From Sanderia malayensis (lineage: Eukaryota > Cnidaria > Scyphozoa > Semaeostomeae > Pelagiidae): a stretch of DNA of 64,000 nt. The position numbers and the translations under genes are program-made. The stretch lies in assembly GCA_013076295.1 (NCBI GenBank), contig RQOL01000906.1:1116001-1180000 (forward strand), given 5' to 3'. Under the pieces are notes generated by a model, which was not told the DNA's origin, did not search any database, and was given only the letters and a program-made list of their open reading frames with translations. Below, one piece after another: positions 27,040-38,800 of this stretch; the first letter of the stretch is position 1, and every line of letters begins with the position of its first letter.

Positions 27040-28846
27040 TTATGTTTGTTTTTTCATGAGCGATTTGCTGAGAATTTCATAATCATAATAATCAGGACTC
27101 ATTGGGTCGTAGTATCTTGGTGATGTTTCATCGACAATGAATCTAGCAAAATAATTGAGATTCATATCATATTTTCCTACAGCAAAGCATGACTTTGTAA
27201 GAAAATAAATTGGCAGGTCTTTTAAAAGGTTGACTACAAAGGAAACAGCTTCACTTTGCTGGAATGTTGATTTATGTGAAAGGCAAAGCAAAAAAATAGT
27301 TTTTGAGAAAAAATTTTGCCATCACTTACTTTAAATTGTTGAAAAACTGCACCGCATCTGTGTTATCTGCAAACAAAGTGATAAAAACAGTTTGTATACC
27401 TTGGAATTAAATTCCTCACTGCACAATGTACATGCTGAAAAAAGGGTTAGATATGAGAGACAGACAATACATCCCACCTTTAAAGACAGTGACCATTACT
27501 TTTTTCATCTTAGCCCTGGAAAACATGATTATTACTAATCGTTTTTAAATTGAGTAGATAGTATTATTTGACCAACTTGCAAATAAATAATTTGAGATTA
27601 TATACCTGAAGCCAATAAGTTCCAAAATTTGCAGCATAAATTTCCCCAGCCCTTTTCCCCTTACTCGTTTTTCAAGCTGAATCTCATAACTGAAAGAAAA
27701 TAACAAAATTTTATTTCATTCTCCTGTGTTAAACTTTTAACTTCAAAGATTAAAACCCTCAAGAATTTAAAAGCTTGAGAAATAAATATCATAAAACTGA
27801 TTGATTTGTTTGAAGAACACTATTATCATACCAGTAAAGAACTTCATCATCATTATCAAAATCAAATCGAAAATGAGATATTGCCACTACATTATCTTCT
27901 TGATCTTTAGCTAACAAATACCTGAAGATATGAAAACATTTCAATCACACAGGGTCAATTTTTATTATAACATGGGGAATTGTAAGAAAGAAGGATATGA
28001 AAGTTCATCAAACCAAGCCCTCTCATCCATCATTTCTTCTTCTTTATCTGCATCATTCCATCCCCAAGAGCTTTGTTCATATCTTTAAAGAAAGATAAAA
28101 TAGACTTAATATCAAAATTCAGTAAATCGTACTGTATTGCTCTGTGTTTGATCAGATATATGTAGTTATTCAAAGCTTACAATGTCTGCATGTTTCTTTT
28201 TGTCAAGTTCATTGTAACATCTTTTTCGTCTTTTGTCATGGTTGTTGATTTCTTACAGGAAAATGATATATCTAACCTGTTAAGAGAAAATGGGAATTAG
28301 TGTAGAGATTCTCTTACAAGCTCATTTGTATTTAACAAATAAAAATACTTTTGATTAAACTAACCCATTTCTTTCATATTTTCTGAACACAGAAGCAAGA
28401 GAATCCAGAGGGTCTTTTTTCTATGAAAATAAAACTTTAACAGTTGTTAATCGCTGTCACAGCTGTACGATTTTCTACTCTGAAGAATAACACGCTTTAC
28501 TTGCATACGTAAATAGACTAAATAAAACATCAATTCACGTTGTTTGCGGCATCCAATAAAGCTTTTCCTTCTGCTATTTTCCTCTGCTCCTGTATGAATG
28601 ACAAACCGCAACTTAAAAACCCAACAGTCAATCAATAGGTTAGGCATGTGGATTTGTGTGCTAGAAAAGCGTCTAAAAAAGCAAGGATCTTTTCGTAATT
28701 TCTAACCTCTTTATGCCTCAGTTTCTTTTCTTTTCCTTTTTCTGATTTCCTCTAAAAATATTAAGAGAAACATTGACAAACCATATCTCCGCTTATAATT
28801 TCCTATTTGAGCATAGTATAACATTGTATTCTACACTTACACCCAT
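27040..28846 (-). CDS. NAA40: N-alpha-acetyltransferase 40 (NatD, histone H4/H2A N-terminus)
   Basis: Eleven exons, 224 aa (human 237): 28846-28841, 28751-28707, 28589-28539, 28420-28365, 28276-28181, 28082-28014, 27921-27832, 27689-27606, 27515-27478, 27366-27330 and 27142-27040. NatD acetylates the N-terminal serine of H4 and H2A. The first exon codes only Met-Gly and joins to a lysine-rich N-terminus (MGRKSEKGKEKK) matching the family. Seen: 'LTKRNMQTLYEQSSWGW' substrate-side block; 'AISHFRFDFD'; 'EVLYCYEIQLE'; the acetyl-CoA loop 'RVRGKGLGKF' (RxxGxGxG/A); 'KVMVTVF'; and a 'VDETSP' segment before 'YEILSKS'. The last acceptor was set at 27143 because it alone keeps frame and gives 'NNLKFIVDETSP'; the AG at 27177 breaks frame. 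Promoter side is shared with the PDZ gene. Confidence 0.93.
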
Positions 28847-29177
28847 TTCAATCTTTAAAATTGTCGCAAACGGGTAAAAAGACAAATATGTGCCACAAAC
28901 GAACCAACAAAAACACGACAAAGAAGCAACGTGGTGCTACAAATTTAATTTAGCGCCAATTTAGTATCTCCCACCTTTACTTTAACATTTGTCGAAACAA
29001 TCGAATCGACACTTCGATAAGCGAAACAAAGATTCGATTAACGATGCAATTGAGCTGGTTGTGGTTCATGCTTTAAATTACTTTCCTCTGACTGACCTGA
29101 CTCTGCAATGCAACTTTCATGATACACAAGTCAAGAGGGAAACTTGATATATCAAGTTGCAATATGCTGAATTAAGT
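28847..29177. promoter_or_regulatory. Shared head-to-head region NAA40 / SYNJ2BP-like
   Basis: 331 bp between two divergent start codons, so both core promoters should lie here. It contains several TCGATT/AATCGA-type repeats at about 28998-29045. No TATA box is obvious. Confidence 0.55.
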
Positions 29178-30553
29178 ATGGACAGTAGTGACGATGAAAA
29201 AGTTTCTTGCCAAAGGCAGAGTTCGCTTTTTGAGGTTGAAAAGGTACGAAATTATGTATGTACATTGTTTCATAATTTCCACTTTTATTTTTTATTGATC
29301 TACCTAGGCCATTTATATTGGACACACGTTTTTCCTTCAGAGTTTTTGTAATCTTGTTCAGGTTTTGCCATACTTTAATGCTGTGTCATCATCATTATAT
29401 GAAAAATTTATTTTTGGATTTTTAAATATTTTATTATTCCAGGTTAAGGATACTGAAGAGGGAGATGAAGAATTCTTGAATCAACATTTACTATGTGTTG
29501 AATTGAAAAAGACTGGTAAAATCATTTTATTTGTAGTTTCGAATTTAATTCTCCATCTTTTCAACTGTTATCCATTTCATTCAAGTATGCTTTTCTTGTA
29601 GCCGAGGGATTTGGTCTAACCATTGAAGGAGGCACAGATAGACCTTTATATGCAAAAGACAACGGAATATTCATAACTCACATAAAAACAGGCTCTAATG
29701 CACACAAATGTCAACATATTGAACCAGGAGATAAAGTTCTAGAAGTATATGTGCTCTGTTGATAATTTTCCTCTTAGTAAATTGATTGTTTCTGAAGACT
29801 TATCTACCTTTAAATATCCTGCTTTCCTCTTTAGATATTTGTATTATTATTATTTAGATCATAACACCATAATACTGATCACTGTCTATGGTTGAACCAC
29901 TATCTAGTTCTTTTAAGGAACATCTAAAACATCCTCTTTCTGGAACGATTTTTCATTTTGGTACATTATAGTTGGGCATCTGTTATTTTGAAAATTCACT
30001 ACTTCAAAAGAATTTCAATTTCTCTTCAGGGCTACAGATAGGAGATGTCAACTGTATGTTATTTTTGACTTAATGATTGTTTTCTCCTAACTAAAGGTGA
30101 ATGGCCATTCAATGGTTAACATAAAACACGAGGATGCTGTCAAGCTTTTTATACAAAGCCAAGGAAAAGTTAAGTTATTGATACACAAAAGTATTGGCAT
30201 CATATTGGAGGTAAGACATTTTTAGGTCAACCGAATGACGTGAAATTTGAAATGCTTTGCTTGTTAAACAGCTCCCTTTTTAATACTTCTTTTTTTCAAA
30301 GCATAATTTGTGCAGAGTCTAATATTCAAATATATCATTTTGTCATTTTTTAAGTAAAGTTCATGAATATGTTCGCCCTTCTCGTCTTTAGGCTGCAGAA
30401 ATTACTGATAGTAGTCAAGAGAGTAGTCGGGAGTTTGTATCTCCTGACAGTGAAAGAGAACTGAAAGGATTTTCGCCACTTGGATTTGGTTTCGGTATTG
30501 TACTTGGTTGCATTGTAGTATTCACGTTAAGAAAATATTGGTTAAGCAAGTAA
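29178..30553 (+). CDS. SYNJ2BP/OMP25-like mitochondrial outer-membrane PDZ protein
   Basis: Five exons (29178-29243, 29443-29515, 29602-29744, 30097-30210 and 30392-30553), 185 aa. One PDZ domain from about residue 40: carboxylate loop 'GFGLTIEGGTD', then 'GIFITHIKTGSNA', 'IEPGDKVLEVNGHSM' and 'HEDAVKLF'. After a polar linker there is a single C-terminal hydrophobic segment ('FGIVLGCIVVFTL', about 164-178) followed by a basic end (RKYWLSK), the layout of a tail anchor for the mitochondrial outer membrane as in SYNJ2BP (145 aa). Compared with SYNJ2BP it has an extra acidic N-terminus. It would present ligand-binding PDZ surface to the cytosol. Best call is a SYNJ2BP homologue; another tail-anchored PDZ protein cannot be excluded. 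Confidence 0.82.
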
Positions 30554-31299
30554 ATTCACATAGAAGTATGATTTTATTATTTACAAATAAGTGACAGTCC
30601 CCTATTTGGTTGATATAATAACAAACGTGATCAGAATTTCATGTGAAGAACAACATTTTTTGATTTTATAATTATAAATTATGGTTTACAATATAATTTT
30701 TGAAATATTCTAAAATTTAAAAATGTTGTTCTATGTATAAAACTGCCTTATTTCATCTAATACCTGAATGGTTGTCAAAAACTCTTGATCCATTTTATAA
30801 TCTTGTGATATTAGTTATGATGTCAAGGAGTTTATCCTTTGGTTTTCTACTCTCTACTGTTTCTCTTTCCTGCTATTGATCATTGAAGATGTTGCACAAT
30901 TAATATCATTGATCATTGATGATGTTGCACAATTAATGTATTTCCAAATGTTTTATATAAGATGTCAGATACATTAAATCAGATTTCAGTATTGAATTAT
31001 ATATTTTTCCACAATTTGCAATTTGGGCTACATCTAATGCCTCTCTAAAGATTAGAGTAAATTTTGCATATTAATGTTTTTGTATGCGATGTGTTTGTTA
31101 TAATATCAAATCAAATACATGTTTCTTTTCTTTGCATACTATAACCTTTAATTTTCAATTTCTTAAATAAATAAACCCCTAAAGACTTTGCAACTAAATT
31201 CAAGCATAAAAAAGCAAATGAAGTAAAAAGTAAATGGAATCAATCAATCATAAAAATAATTGCCCACAAAACTGTATACAAAGTGATTAGTCTTCAGAA
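30554..31299. other. Convergent 3' intergenic region
   Basis: About 750 bp between the PDZ gene stop and the centrin-like stop. The sequence is very AT-rich, with a short direct repeat of TTGATCATTGA(A/T)GATGTTGCACAATTAAT around 30876-30940. No gene was seen. Confidence 0.45.
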
Positions 31300-32028
31300 T
31301 TATATAAAAAGATTAGTCTTGAGCATTATGGTGACAAATTCTTCCTCGTCTATTTCATTATCTCCATCTTTATCAGCCTCGTAGATCATACCTTTAATAT
31401 CGTAATCTGACAATGCCAGACCAGTTTCCTTGGCTGCTGCTTTGATGTTTTCAAATGTGATTTTACCACTACCGTCTCTATCGAAATGCCTAAAGCCCTG
31501 CATGATTTCAGCATATATGTCTCTGGCATCACCTTGCCTCGAGATGATCAACTCAAGGAATTCATTGAAATCAACTTGACCTGATTTGTCCGCATCAACA
31601 TCGTTCATCATCTTCTTTATATCGTCCTTCTTGATGCTGAATCCCAGTATTTTGCAAGCCTTAGTCAGCTCGTTTTGGTCAATAAATCCGCTCTTGTCTG
31701 CATCAAATACATCGAATACCATTCTTAAGTCTCTGATATCCTGAGAAGTCAACTGATCTGCAACATTTTTGCTAATTCGCTTGCCCATATACATGGTATC
31801 TTCCAACGTAGCAGCCTGTTGTAGTGCCAAGAAAAGTCGATCTTTAGGCGAGGTGGGAGTGTTTCTTCTCACTTCTCTCACTGCTTCTCTTAGTGTTCTT
31901 TTCTTCGTTGGCATTGGACTAAGGCTTTCAGATGCCATTCTGCTCATCATTATTTGAGATGTTGTCTCTTGTAGTAACAATGGCAATTCTATGGCCTTTT
32001 TCTGTTGCTTCTTTTTCTTCTTTGGCAT
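31300..32028 (-). CDS. Centrin-like EF-hand protein with long basic N-terminus
   Basis: A single exon of 242 codons. Four EF-hands with canonical loops: DADKSGFIDQNE, DADKSGQVDFNE, DRDGSGKITFEN and DKDGDNEIDEEE. The order, spacing and ending 'TIMLKTNLFI' match centrins/caltractins (typically about 170 aa, ending 'MKKTSLY'), not calmodulin. Centrins bind calcium at centrioles and basal bodies, and centrin-2 also works in nucleotide-excision repair and nuclear pores. The first 95 or so residues are an unusual extension: an opening run of lysines (MPKKKKKQQKK) and a basic Ser/Thr/Pro-rich stretch. All loops keep acidic ligands at positions 1, 3, 5 and 12, although position 12 of loop 3 is Asn, so that site may be weak. 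The lack of introns suggests a retrocopy or intron loss. Confidence 0.85.
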   Translation of the reverse strand: MPKKKKKQQKKAIELPLLLQETTSQIMMSRMASESLSPMPTKKRTLREAVREVRRNTPTSPKDRLFLALQQAATLEDTMYMGKRISKNVADQLTSQDIRDLRMVFDVFDADKSGFIDQNELTKACKILGFSIKKDDIKKMMNDVDADKSGQVDFNEFLELIISRQGDARDIYAEIMQGFRHFDRDGSGKITFENIKAAAKETGLALSDYDIKGMIYEADKDGDNEIDEEEFVTIMLKTNLFI

Positions 32029-32843
32029 CGTCTTCTAATCTGATTACCTATCACGAAACAAGGATATTATCCACAATTATTTTCGCAGATCACAGATCGT
32101 GTGTACAGCCTTTGACAACGTCTGCGATTTTGATCTTTCGTTTGGCACTTTACTTCCCTCTTTGTTTGATTGAGTTGAGTTGTTGTTGCAGTTGTTTATT
32201 ACCATGGATACAATGTTCGAATGGAGCTGAATGTGAGCCATTCGCATTTCATTACTTGTTCCAAATTTCAAGCGACAGTGGTCGCGTGATGAGCTCTTGA
32301 CTCACGACGCAGCACTCACCCTTACAAGATAGTTGTTTGAGTTTTATCTATGTAACCGGGCGATATTGATTGAATTGACTGAGCTTGAGGAATATAAAGA
32401 GTTGCTACCCTGATAGATCCTTGGGGTTGGTACCCCAAGGATCTTCAAGGGAAAGTTTATCCGCGTATCGGGACTTCATCTTGTAAGCTCAAAACGGTTT
32501 TTTAACAATTGAGCCCCCAACTCAGTTTTTGGTACACCTGGGCAACAAGCTGCCATATGTGCCCACACAAGATATTTTCGTCTTTTCCAAATTGCATTTA
32601 AGGCACCGTCGAAATTGAAATATTTTGATAAGGGCGTAAATTATTTTTGATGGTTTTTATTGCATTCGATATGCTATAGGTTATAATTTACCATTAAAAG
32701 TTGAGCGTTGCAAAACTAACTTTTTAGTATTTTTTTGTTTCACTACTTTCATTGAATGACGTCACATCTTGACTGAGATCACATGATTCTTGTTTTTGAA
32801 AACGAGACCAGATAAATATTTCTATGAAAGTGATGATACAACA
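32029..32843. promoter_or_regulatory. Head-to-head region centrin-like / alpha-SNAP
   Basis: 815 bp between divergent ATGs. A short inverted repeat (GATCCTTGGGG and CCCCAAGGATC, 32416-32442) lies near the middle. A DNA-binding role for it is only a guess. Confidence 0.45.
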
Positions 32844-35800
32844 ATGGCGGACGAGCAGCGAGCTTTGAATTACCTTGCAGAAGCAGAGAAGAAAGTAAAG
32901 TCTGCCCAAGGTTTTTTAGGGGGATTGTTTGGGTAAGAAATGCATAAATATCAATTTACCTTTATTACACTCGTATTTTTTTGCTCTGAGTTCCTGATAA
33001 GTAAACTAAAATGTTGCTTGAAGTGTGGTCATCATTTAGGCAGTTTGTTATGAGGTGCCTATTTAAAGATATTTGCATGGACCACATGTATACATGTATA
33101 ACTTTCATTGACACCACCTTTTTAGTGGAGCAACCAAACTTGAAGATGCCGCAGATCTTTATATTAGAGCTGGAAATGCATTTAAAATGGCTAAGAAATG
33201 GAGTGGTATGTTTCTATTTTTATTAATATTTCAGCAAGATGCCAGATATGATACCTGCAGTTTTTTCAAAAAGAAGTCATATTATCATGTCAATTAAAGA
33301 GCACCCACCCCTACATTTATTTTAGTACACAAGAGTCTTATGTACTAAATCAGTGTTAAACTGCTGTTTTTCCCATAAAATCTTCAAGCAATTATCAAAA
33401 GTTGGTGTTTCCTTTAAAACCCATTTTTTGATATTGGAAAGCTTTCTGGTGCTTGCATGCTTATTGCCTGTAAATATAAAGAATTTTATGAAGCTTTGTT
33501 TTCTGTTTTTAGCTGCTGGTAATGCATTCTGTGAAGCAGCAAGATTAAAACTCAACCATTTGCAAAATAAGCATGAGGCAGGAAGTCAGTTTGTTGAGGC
33601 AGCTAATTGCTTTAAAAAATCTGATTTTGATGGTAAGCTACATTAACTTCCAAATCCAATGCTACCTGAATTATTTCAATCTTTTCAAGATAACTTTTCA
33701 TGCTTGCATTCTATCATTTTTGCAACCACTGCCTATACCTGTTCATTGTTGTATTACAGAGGCTGTCAATTGCCTTCAAAGAGCAATAGAGATATTTACA
33801 GATATGGTAAGGGCAGCCATAATATCCAGTGTACTCAATATAGGTTTAATGCTGTACCTTACAGCATAATACTTTTCTTACTTGACATGTACACTCCATG
33901 CTCTGTTGTTCAATAAGAAGTTTCTTGCATTTCACAGGGCCGATTTACAATGGCTGCAAAGCACCACAATACAATTGCAGAAATTTATGATTCAAACATT
34001 ATGGATCTAGAAAAGGTTTGGATGCTTTCAATTCTTCATGGAAATTCCAATTTTTTAGATATCGTAGATTTGGAAGATTTAGATTTATGAGATTTGGATT
34101 TCTAGATTTAGATTGTTAAATTTGGATTGTTAGATTTGGATTGCTAGATTGGATTGTTAGATTTGGATTATTGGATTTAGATTGTTAGATTTAGATTGTT
34201 AGATTTGGATTGCTAGATTGGATTGTTAGATTTGGGTTATTGGATTTAGATTATTAGATTTGGATTGTTAGATTTGGATTGCTAGATTGGATTGTTAGAT
34301 TTGGGTTATTGGATTTAGATTATTAGATTTGGATTGTTAGATTTAGATTGTTGGATTTAGATTGCTGGCTTCAGATTTTTAGGTTTAGCTTATTATCCAG
34401 TCCCATACATATATTATGGATGACTATGATACAGAAGCTCTAAGCTCTATTTTTCTTATGTCTGTATCGTTGTATTCATGAAGCTTTATTATGCCTACAA
34501 CTAACGATTGAGTATCTTTTTAGGCAATAGGTCATTATGAGACTGCTGCAGATTATTACAAAGGGGAAGGATCGACAAGGTAAGACCATGCCTACAAGGC
34601 AATGCCAATACTACCTGGTTATGCTTAACATCGGCTGTCATACATGCATCATTGCAGTCATGGCAAATATTTCAACACATATTGAATTTGTTGCTTTGCA
34701 GCAGTGGGAATAAATGCCTTTTGAAGGTTGCTTTGTATTCTGCACAGTTAGAGAACTACCCGAAAGCCATTTCCATCTACGAAGAGGTAATTGGAAGTAC
34801 TTTTATTTGATTATTGCATCCAATCTCTATTGCCCTTATTATATTTGTGAGCAGCATTTTCTATGCTGACTTTTTCAAAGAGTCTCATTTTTGCTTGGTG
34901 CATTGGAAACAGTTGCATTTTCCTTCTGATTATCACTTCTCTCGCTAATTTTTAGACATTTTAAATGTTGCTTTTCATATCCAGTTACAATCTTCAGTCC
35001 ATTAATATTTTGAACTACAGAGCGAGCAGGCTATTCTTTCTTCAAAGCGTATTCTCCAAAGCGTACTCTCCAATCTATATAATTTCACGATTGCTGATGG
35101 TGTTAATTCTTTTGCCCAGGTAGCTGCAACGTCGCTAGAAAGCTCTTTACTGAAATACAGTGCGAGAGAGTATTTCTTTCGAGCAATGCTATGTCAGATG
35201 TGTATCGATATTTTTGAAGCACAACGTGTTTTGGAGAAATATTGTCAAATGTTTCCACCATTCGAGGACTCCAGGGAATACACACTACTCAAGGTAAGCA
35301 TCAAATGTTTTACCAATTGCCTTGAAGTATAATAAAAATACATTTTATCAAAAGAGTTTGATTGTTGAAGTGCTCTCTATGGACTTTAAGTGAGTCGATC
35401 TCTTTCGCTTTTGCACAACGCACTACATATGCTCTCCGGCTTCACATTGGTTTCTTGTTGAATGCGAAGGAGTGATAACAGTACATTTCACTTATTTTGC
35501 TCTATTGAAACCCAATCAATCAATAGCCTCCATCGAGTTATTGCCTCGGTATCAAATCAATTTCGAACCGTACCTTCGAACACTCTCTGCATCCAAAACT
35601 TATCATGTTTTGCGCAAAATAAATATAAGTAAACATATTACTTTCCATTACGCGTAAACACGGTTAATATTGATTAATCCGCTCACGAAGCTTGTTTGGA
35701 TAATTGAGTTCAGTCGATCATATTTCCTATTCATCTAATCTACTTATTCGTCAATAGTCAATGTCGGGCATTTGAGAATGAATCGACTTACAAGCAACTT

Positions 35801-38800
35801 ACGCCGGTCTAACGACACCGCCAGAGCTTGACATTCCGCTACTAACTTTCGTTACTGACGTCGCCTGACGAGTTGCTTAGTCAAGATTAATATGATTTAG
35901 GGATCTGACTCCAGCTCATTGTGCGGGAACGGGAGAACCGGCCATAGTTGCTTTCTCGGTTGATGTGTCTTTGTAAAACAGTTTTTCAGGTGGCTCATAG
36001 GCCGTGCGCTGTAGACAAATAGATGTGCGTAAAAGTTTCAGCACGCATTGGAACGATATCAAAGCTTGAACACATGCGTCCTTGCAGAATTAAACTTTTT
36101 TTTATTTTTTTGATGACGACTTTGCAGCTTAACCCAACTTAATCAAATGCAATTGAAAACAACGTTGCGCACAGATAGATATAGTATAATATTCTTAATA
36201 TTTTTAAGACGTCTTCTCAGAATCGTGCTGTGTTGTGCCGTCTTAATGGGGCTTATCTTTCAAAGACGATGTTGCACAGTGAAATTATGAATAATAGCAA
36301 AGTCTAAAATACTTTAGTCTTGTCATTCTATCCCTTTATACGTTCGTTTTGGTTATACATTCACTTGTTCTTATTGTTTTTGATTTGTTCCTTCGTTTTT
36401 TACAAGCCATCATTCCAATTCCATTTCGATGCAGATTAGATGTAAACAGCTTGCTTGTCGTGACCACAAGTTTAACGATCAATGTTTATTTTCTATAGCC
36501 GTTCATTCAAGTGCTTTTATGAAGGTTTTGAATCAAACTTGTCTCTCGCAAGAATTGATTATCCGAATTGCATTGAGCAAGAAACTCGTCCAATTCTAAA
36601 TCTAATATCCAAGACATCTGCTGCCATATTCTTAGCATTTTGACGTGTGTCGTGTTTATGGTTTGCGTTATCACGAGTCTCTGACGTCTGGTTATTGTTT
36701 CATAAACATTGAGATCAAATTAGCTCTATTGCTTCCCCAAAACCGTTGATTGAGTCTTGTTGTTTTTGGTTATAGTTTTGTGTTCATCTTGTTTACCGAA
36801 CTCTTCTCGTTTCAATACTGTTATATTGTATACTGGTCCTACACTACTCAACCTGGTATATACTGATTCTACTCTTTTTATTCACACATTTATATTTAAG
36901 AAACAAAGTTCGACAGTCAATAGTTTTAAGGTATCAGCAAATTTCAGAACCCGAGTTTCTTAAGAGTTTCTGCAGATTTTCCATGAAAAAATATGAGTTC
37001 TGGATTTTTGTATTTTTTCAAAATTGAGTCAGTTTCCTAGTCTTTTGCTTCGCGTCCCAAAGTCTTTTAACCTTTTTGAGTTTTGAATACTTGTTTCTTT
37101 TTACAGACAATTTCTTATAAGAACGAAATTGGTGTACTCTACTTCAATGTATTTATTAAACTTGTAATAACAAGTTAGTGTTGTAACCATGTATCTGTCA
37201 TTGTTTTTATCAGGCTCTGCTTGATGCCAACGAGCAACAGAACGTGGAGTCATTTACAGAAGCGGTGAGTTTATTTCCTACTCTTCCCATCTAATCGCAT
37301 TGCATTGCATTGCATGTCGAACAGATCGGCAGCAGAAAGCTGCCATAATATTTCCTCAGTAAGACACATGGGCGTTTCCTTGATTGGGGTTTTGTCAGAT
37401 GCTTTGTGTCCCCTGTGTTTGCGGATATACACCTGTAGCAAACACCCTGTTATGGCAGTTTTTTCTCACGCGTTATGCTTAGTTTATAGTCTTTTCAATT
37501 TTGATGTTGACAATAGCAAGCACAGTCTCACTGTTTACCGTGTTTTGAGAACATGTCGTTTAATATGGGTTGGAGACAATCGCAATTTCCTAGCACAGCA
37601 CCTCTACCCTGCTCTCAAACCCAAAAGAGATTCACTGATTGCATTTGCTAATCCTTTTGAATGCTATAGAATTTGTCTGATATTACTAAGTTTTAACCCA
37701 GCAGCTCTTGAACCCAACAAATGACCCCACGTTGGTTTGGCTATATTTAGTTCTACGCTATTTTATCTGTTTTATCATCCCATCCATATCAGCCGAGCAT
37801 TTTTCAATATTTGCCATTGCACAGTGTACTTTGTGTTTCATCAATCGGTTGGAGGGCGTACTTTTAAGATATGGTCCTACTGTATTTGCAGATTATTATT
37901 TGAGAAATAACGTCATTTGTCAATGTTTGACCCAGTAAGATAATTTTATCTCCAGGTCTTTCAATATTTGTTCCTCGTAATTCTCAGCAATTGTATCCAG
38001 ATTTCAAAGCACATTTCAGAGCAGAACCATGTCAGTCTGTTGAACGTTAGGAATATTACCCCCTTTGCAATTTGTCCCTTGCAGCTCTCACCCCTGTAGG
38101 CATGACTTGCTCAATCTACAGACAACGAAAATCACATGTTATTAGGAGTACCACAATAATATTTTGAAAACAATTCCCAATAGTTCGTAAATAGTTAAAA
38201 ATTATTCATTTGAGAGTAATAATGCGCGATATTTTCAACAGGGTCACTTATGACTTAACCCTTTTCAGTCGTAAAGAAATCTTAGATACAAAAAGAGATT
38301 ACGCCATAATGCCGTTTCGCGCTTTTGTTGATTGGGTACTGATCCCGCGACAATTTGTTGGTGGTTATGACGAATTCCAGATGATCCTATGGAAAGACGT
38401 CCCTTTTACGAATCTCCAAGCAGAATTAACTCTCTGCTGTTGCTTTGAGCCTGAGTCTATCGGATTGGTTTTGTTAGAGAAGTCGTGTTTTCTTACTTAG
38501 CCAAAATTAGCTCATAGACATGCTAATCAAGGACCCTGATTACTACTTATCAGTCTGACCAGGGCTACTTGCTAGCCAACTGAGCAGAGTTTCATTATGA
38601 ATTGATCTCTGGATGGAGAGGAGTGGGATCATTGTCGTTTGTTGAGCCCAAAATTAGGAGCTTCAAGCAACTGTGGAACAGGTGTAAATTATAGCACCAC
38701 GTGTACTCAGTCCAGCTACTTTCATGTAACTTTACTGGCTTTCCCCTGTTGCTTTCTTGGGTCGAAAATGATGTGAACTCTCAGTCGCGAGTATTCTCCC

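Noticed and set aside
27143..27177. Alternative last-exon acceptor of NAA40 at 27177
   Set aside because: Using it leads to an immediate stop. The acceptor at 27143 keeps phase and yields the family's 'VDETSP' segment.
37305..37724. 139-codon plus-strand frame in alpha-SNAP intron 9
   Set aside because: No recognisable motif, cysteine-rich by chance composition, and no splice or paralogue support.
38210..38500. 96-codon frame in alpha-SNAP intron 9
   Set aside because: No motif, no neighbouring exon in phase. Length is within chance for this composition.
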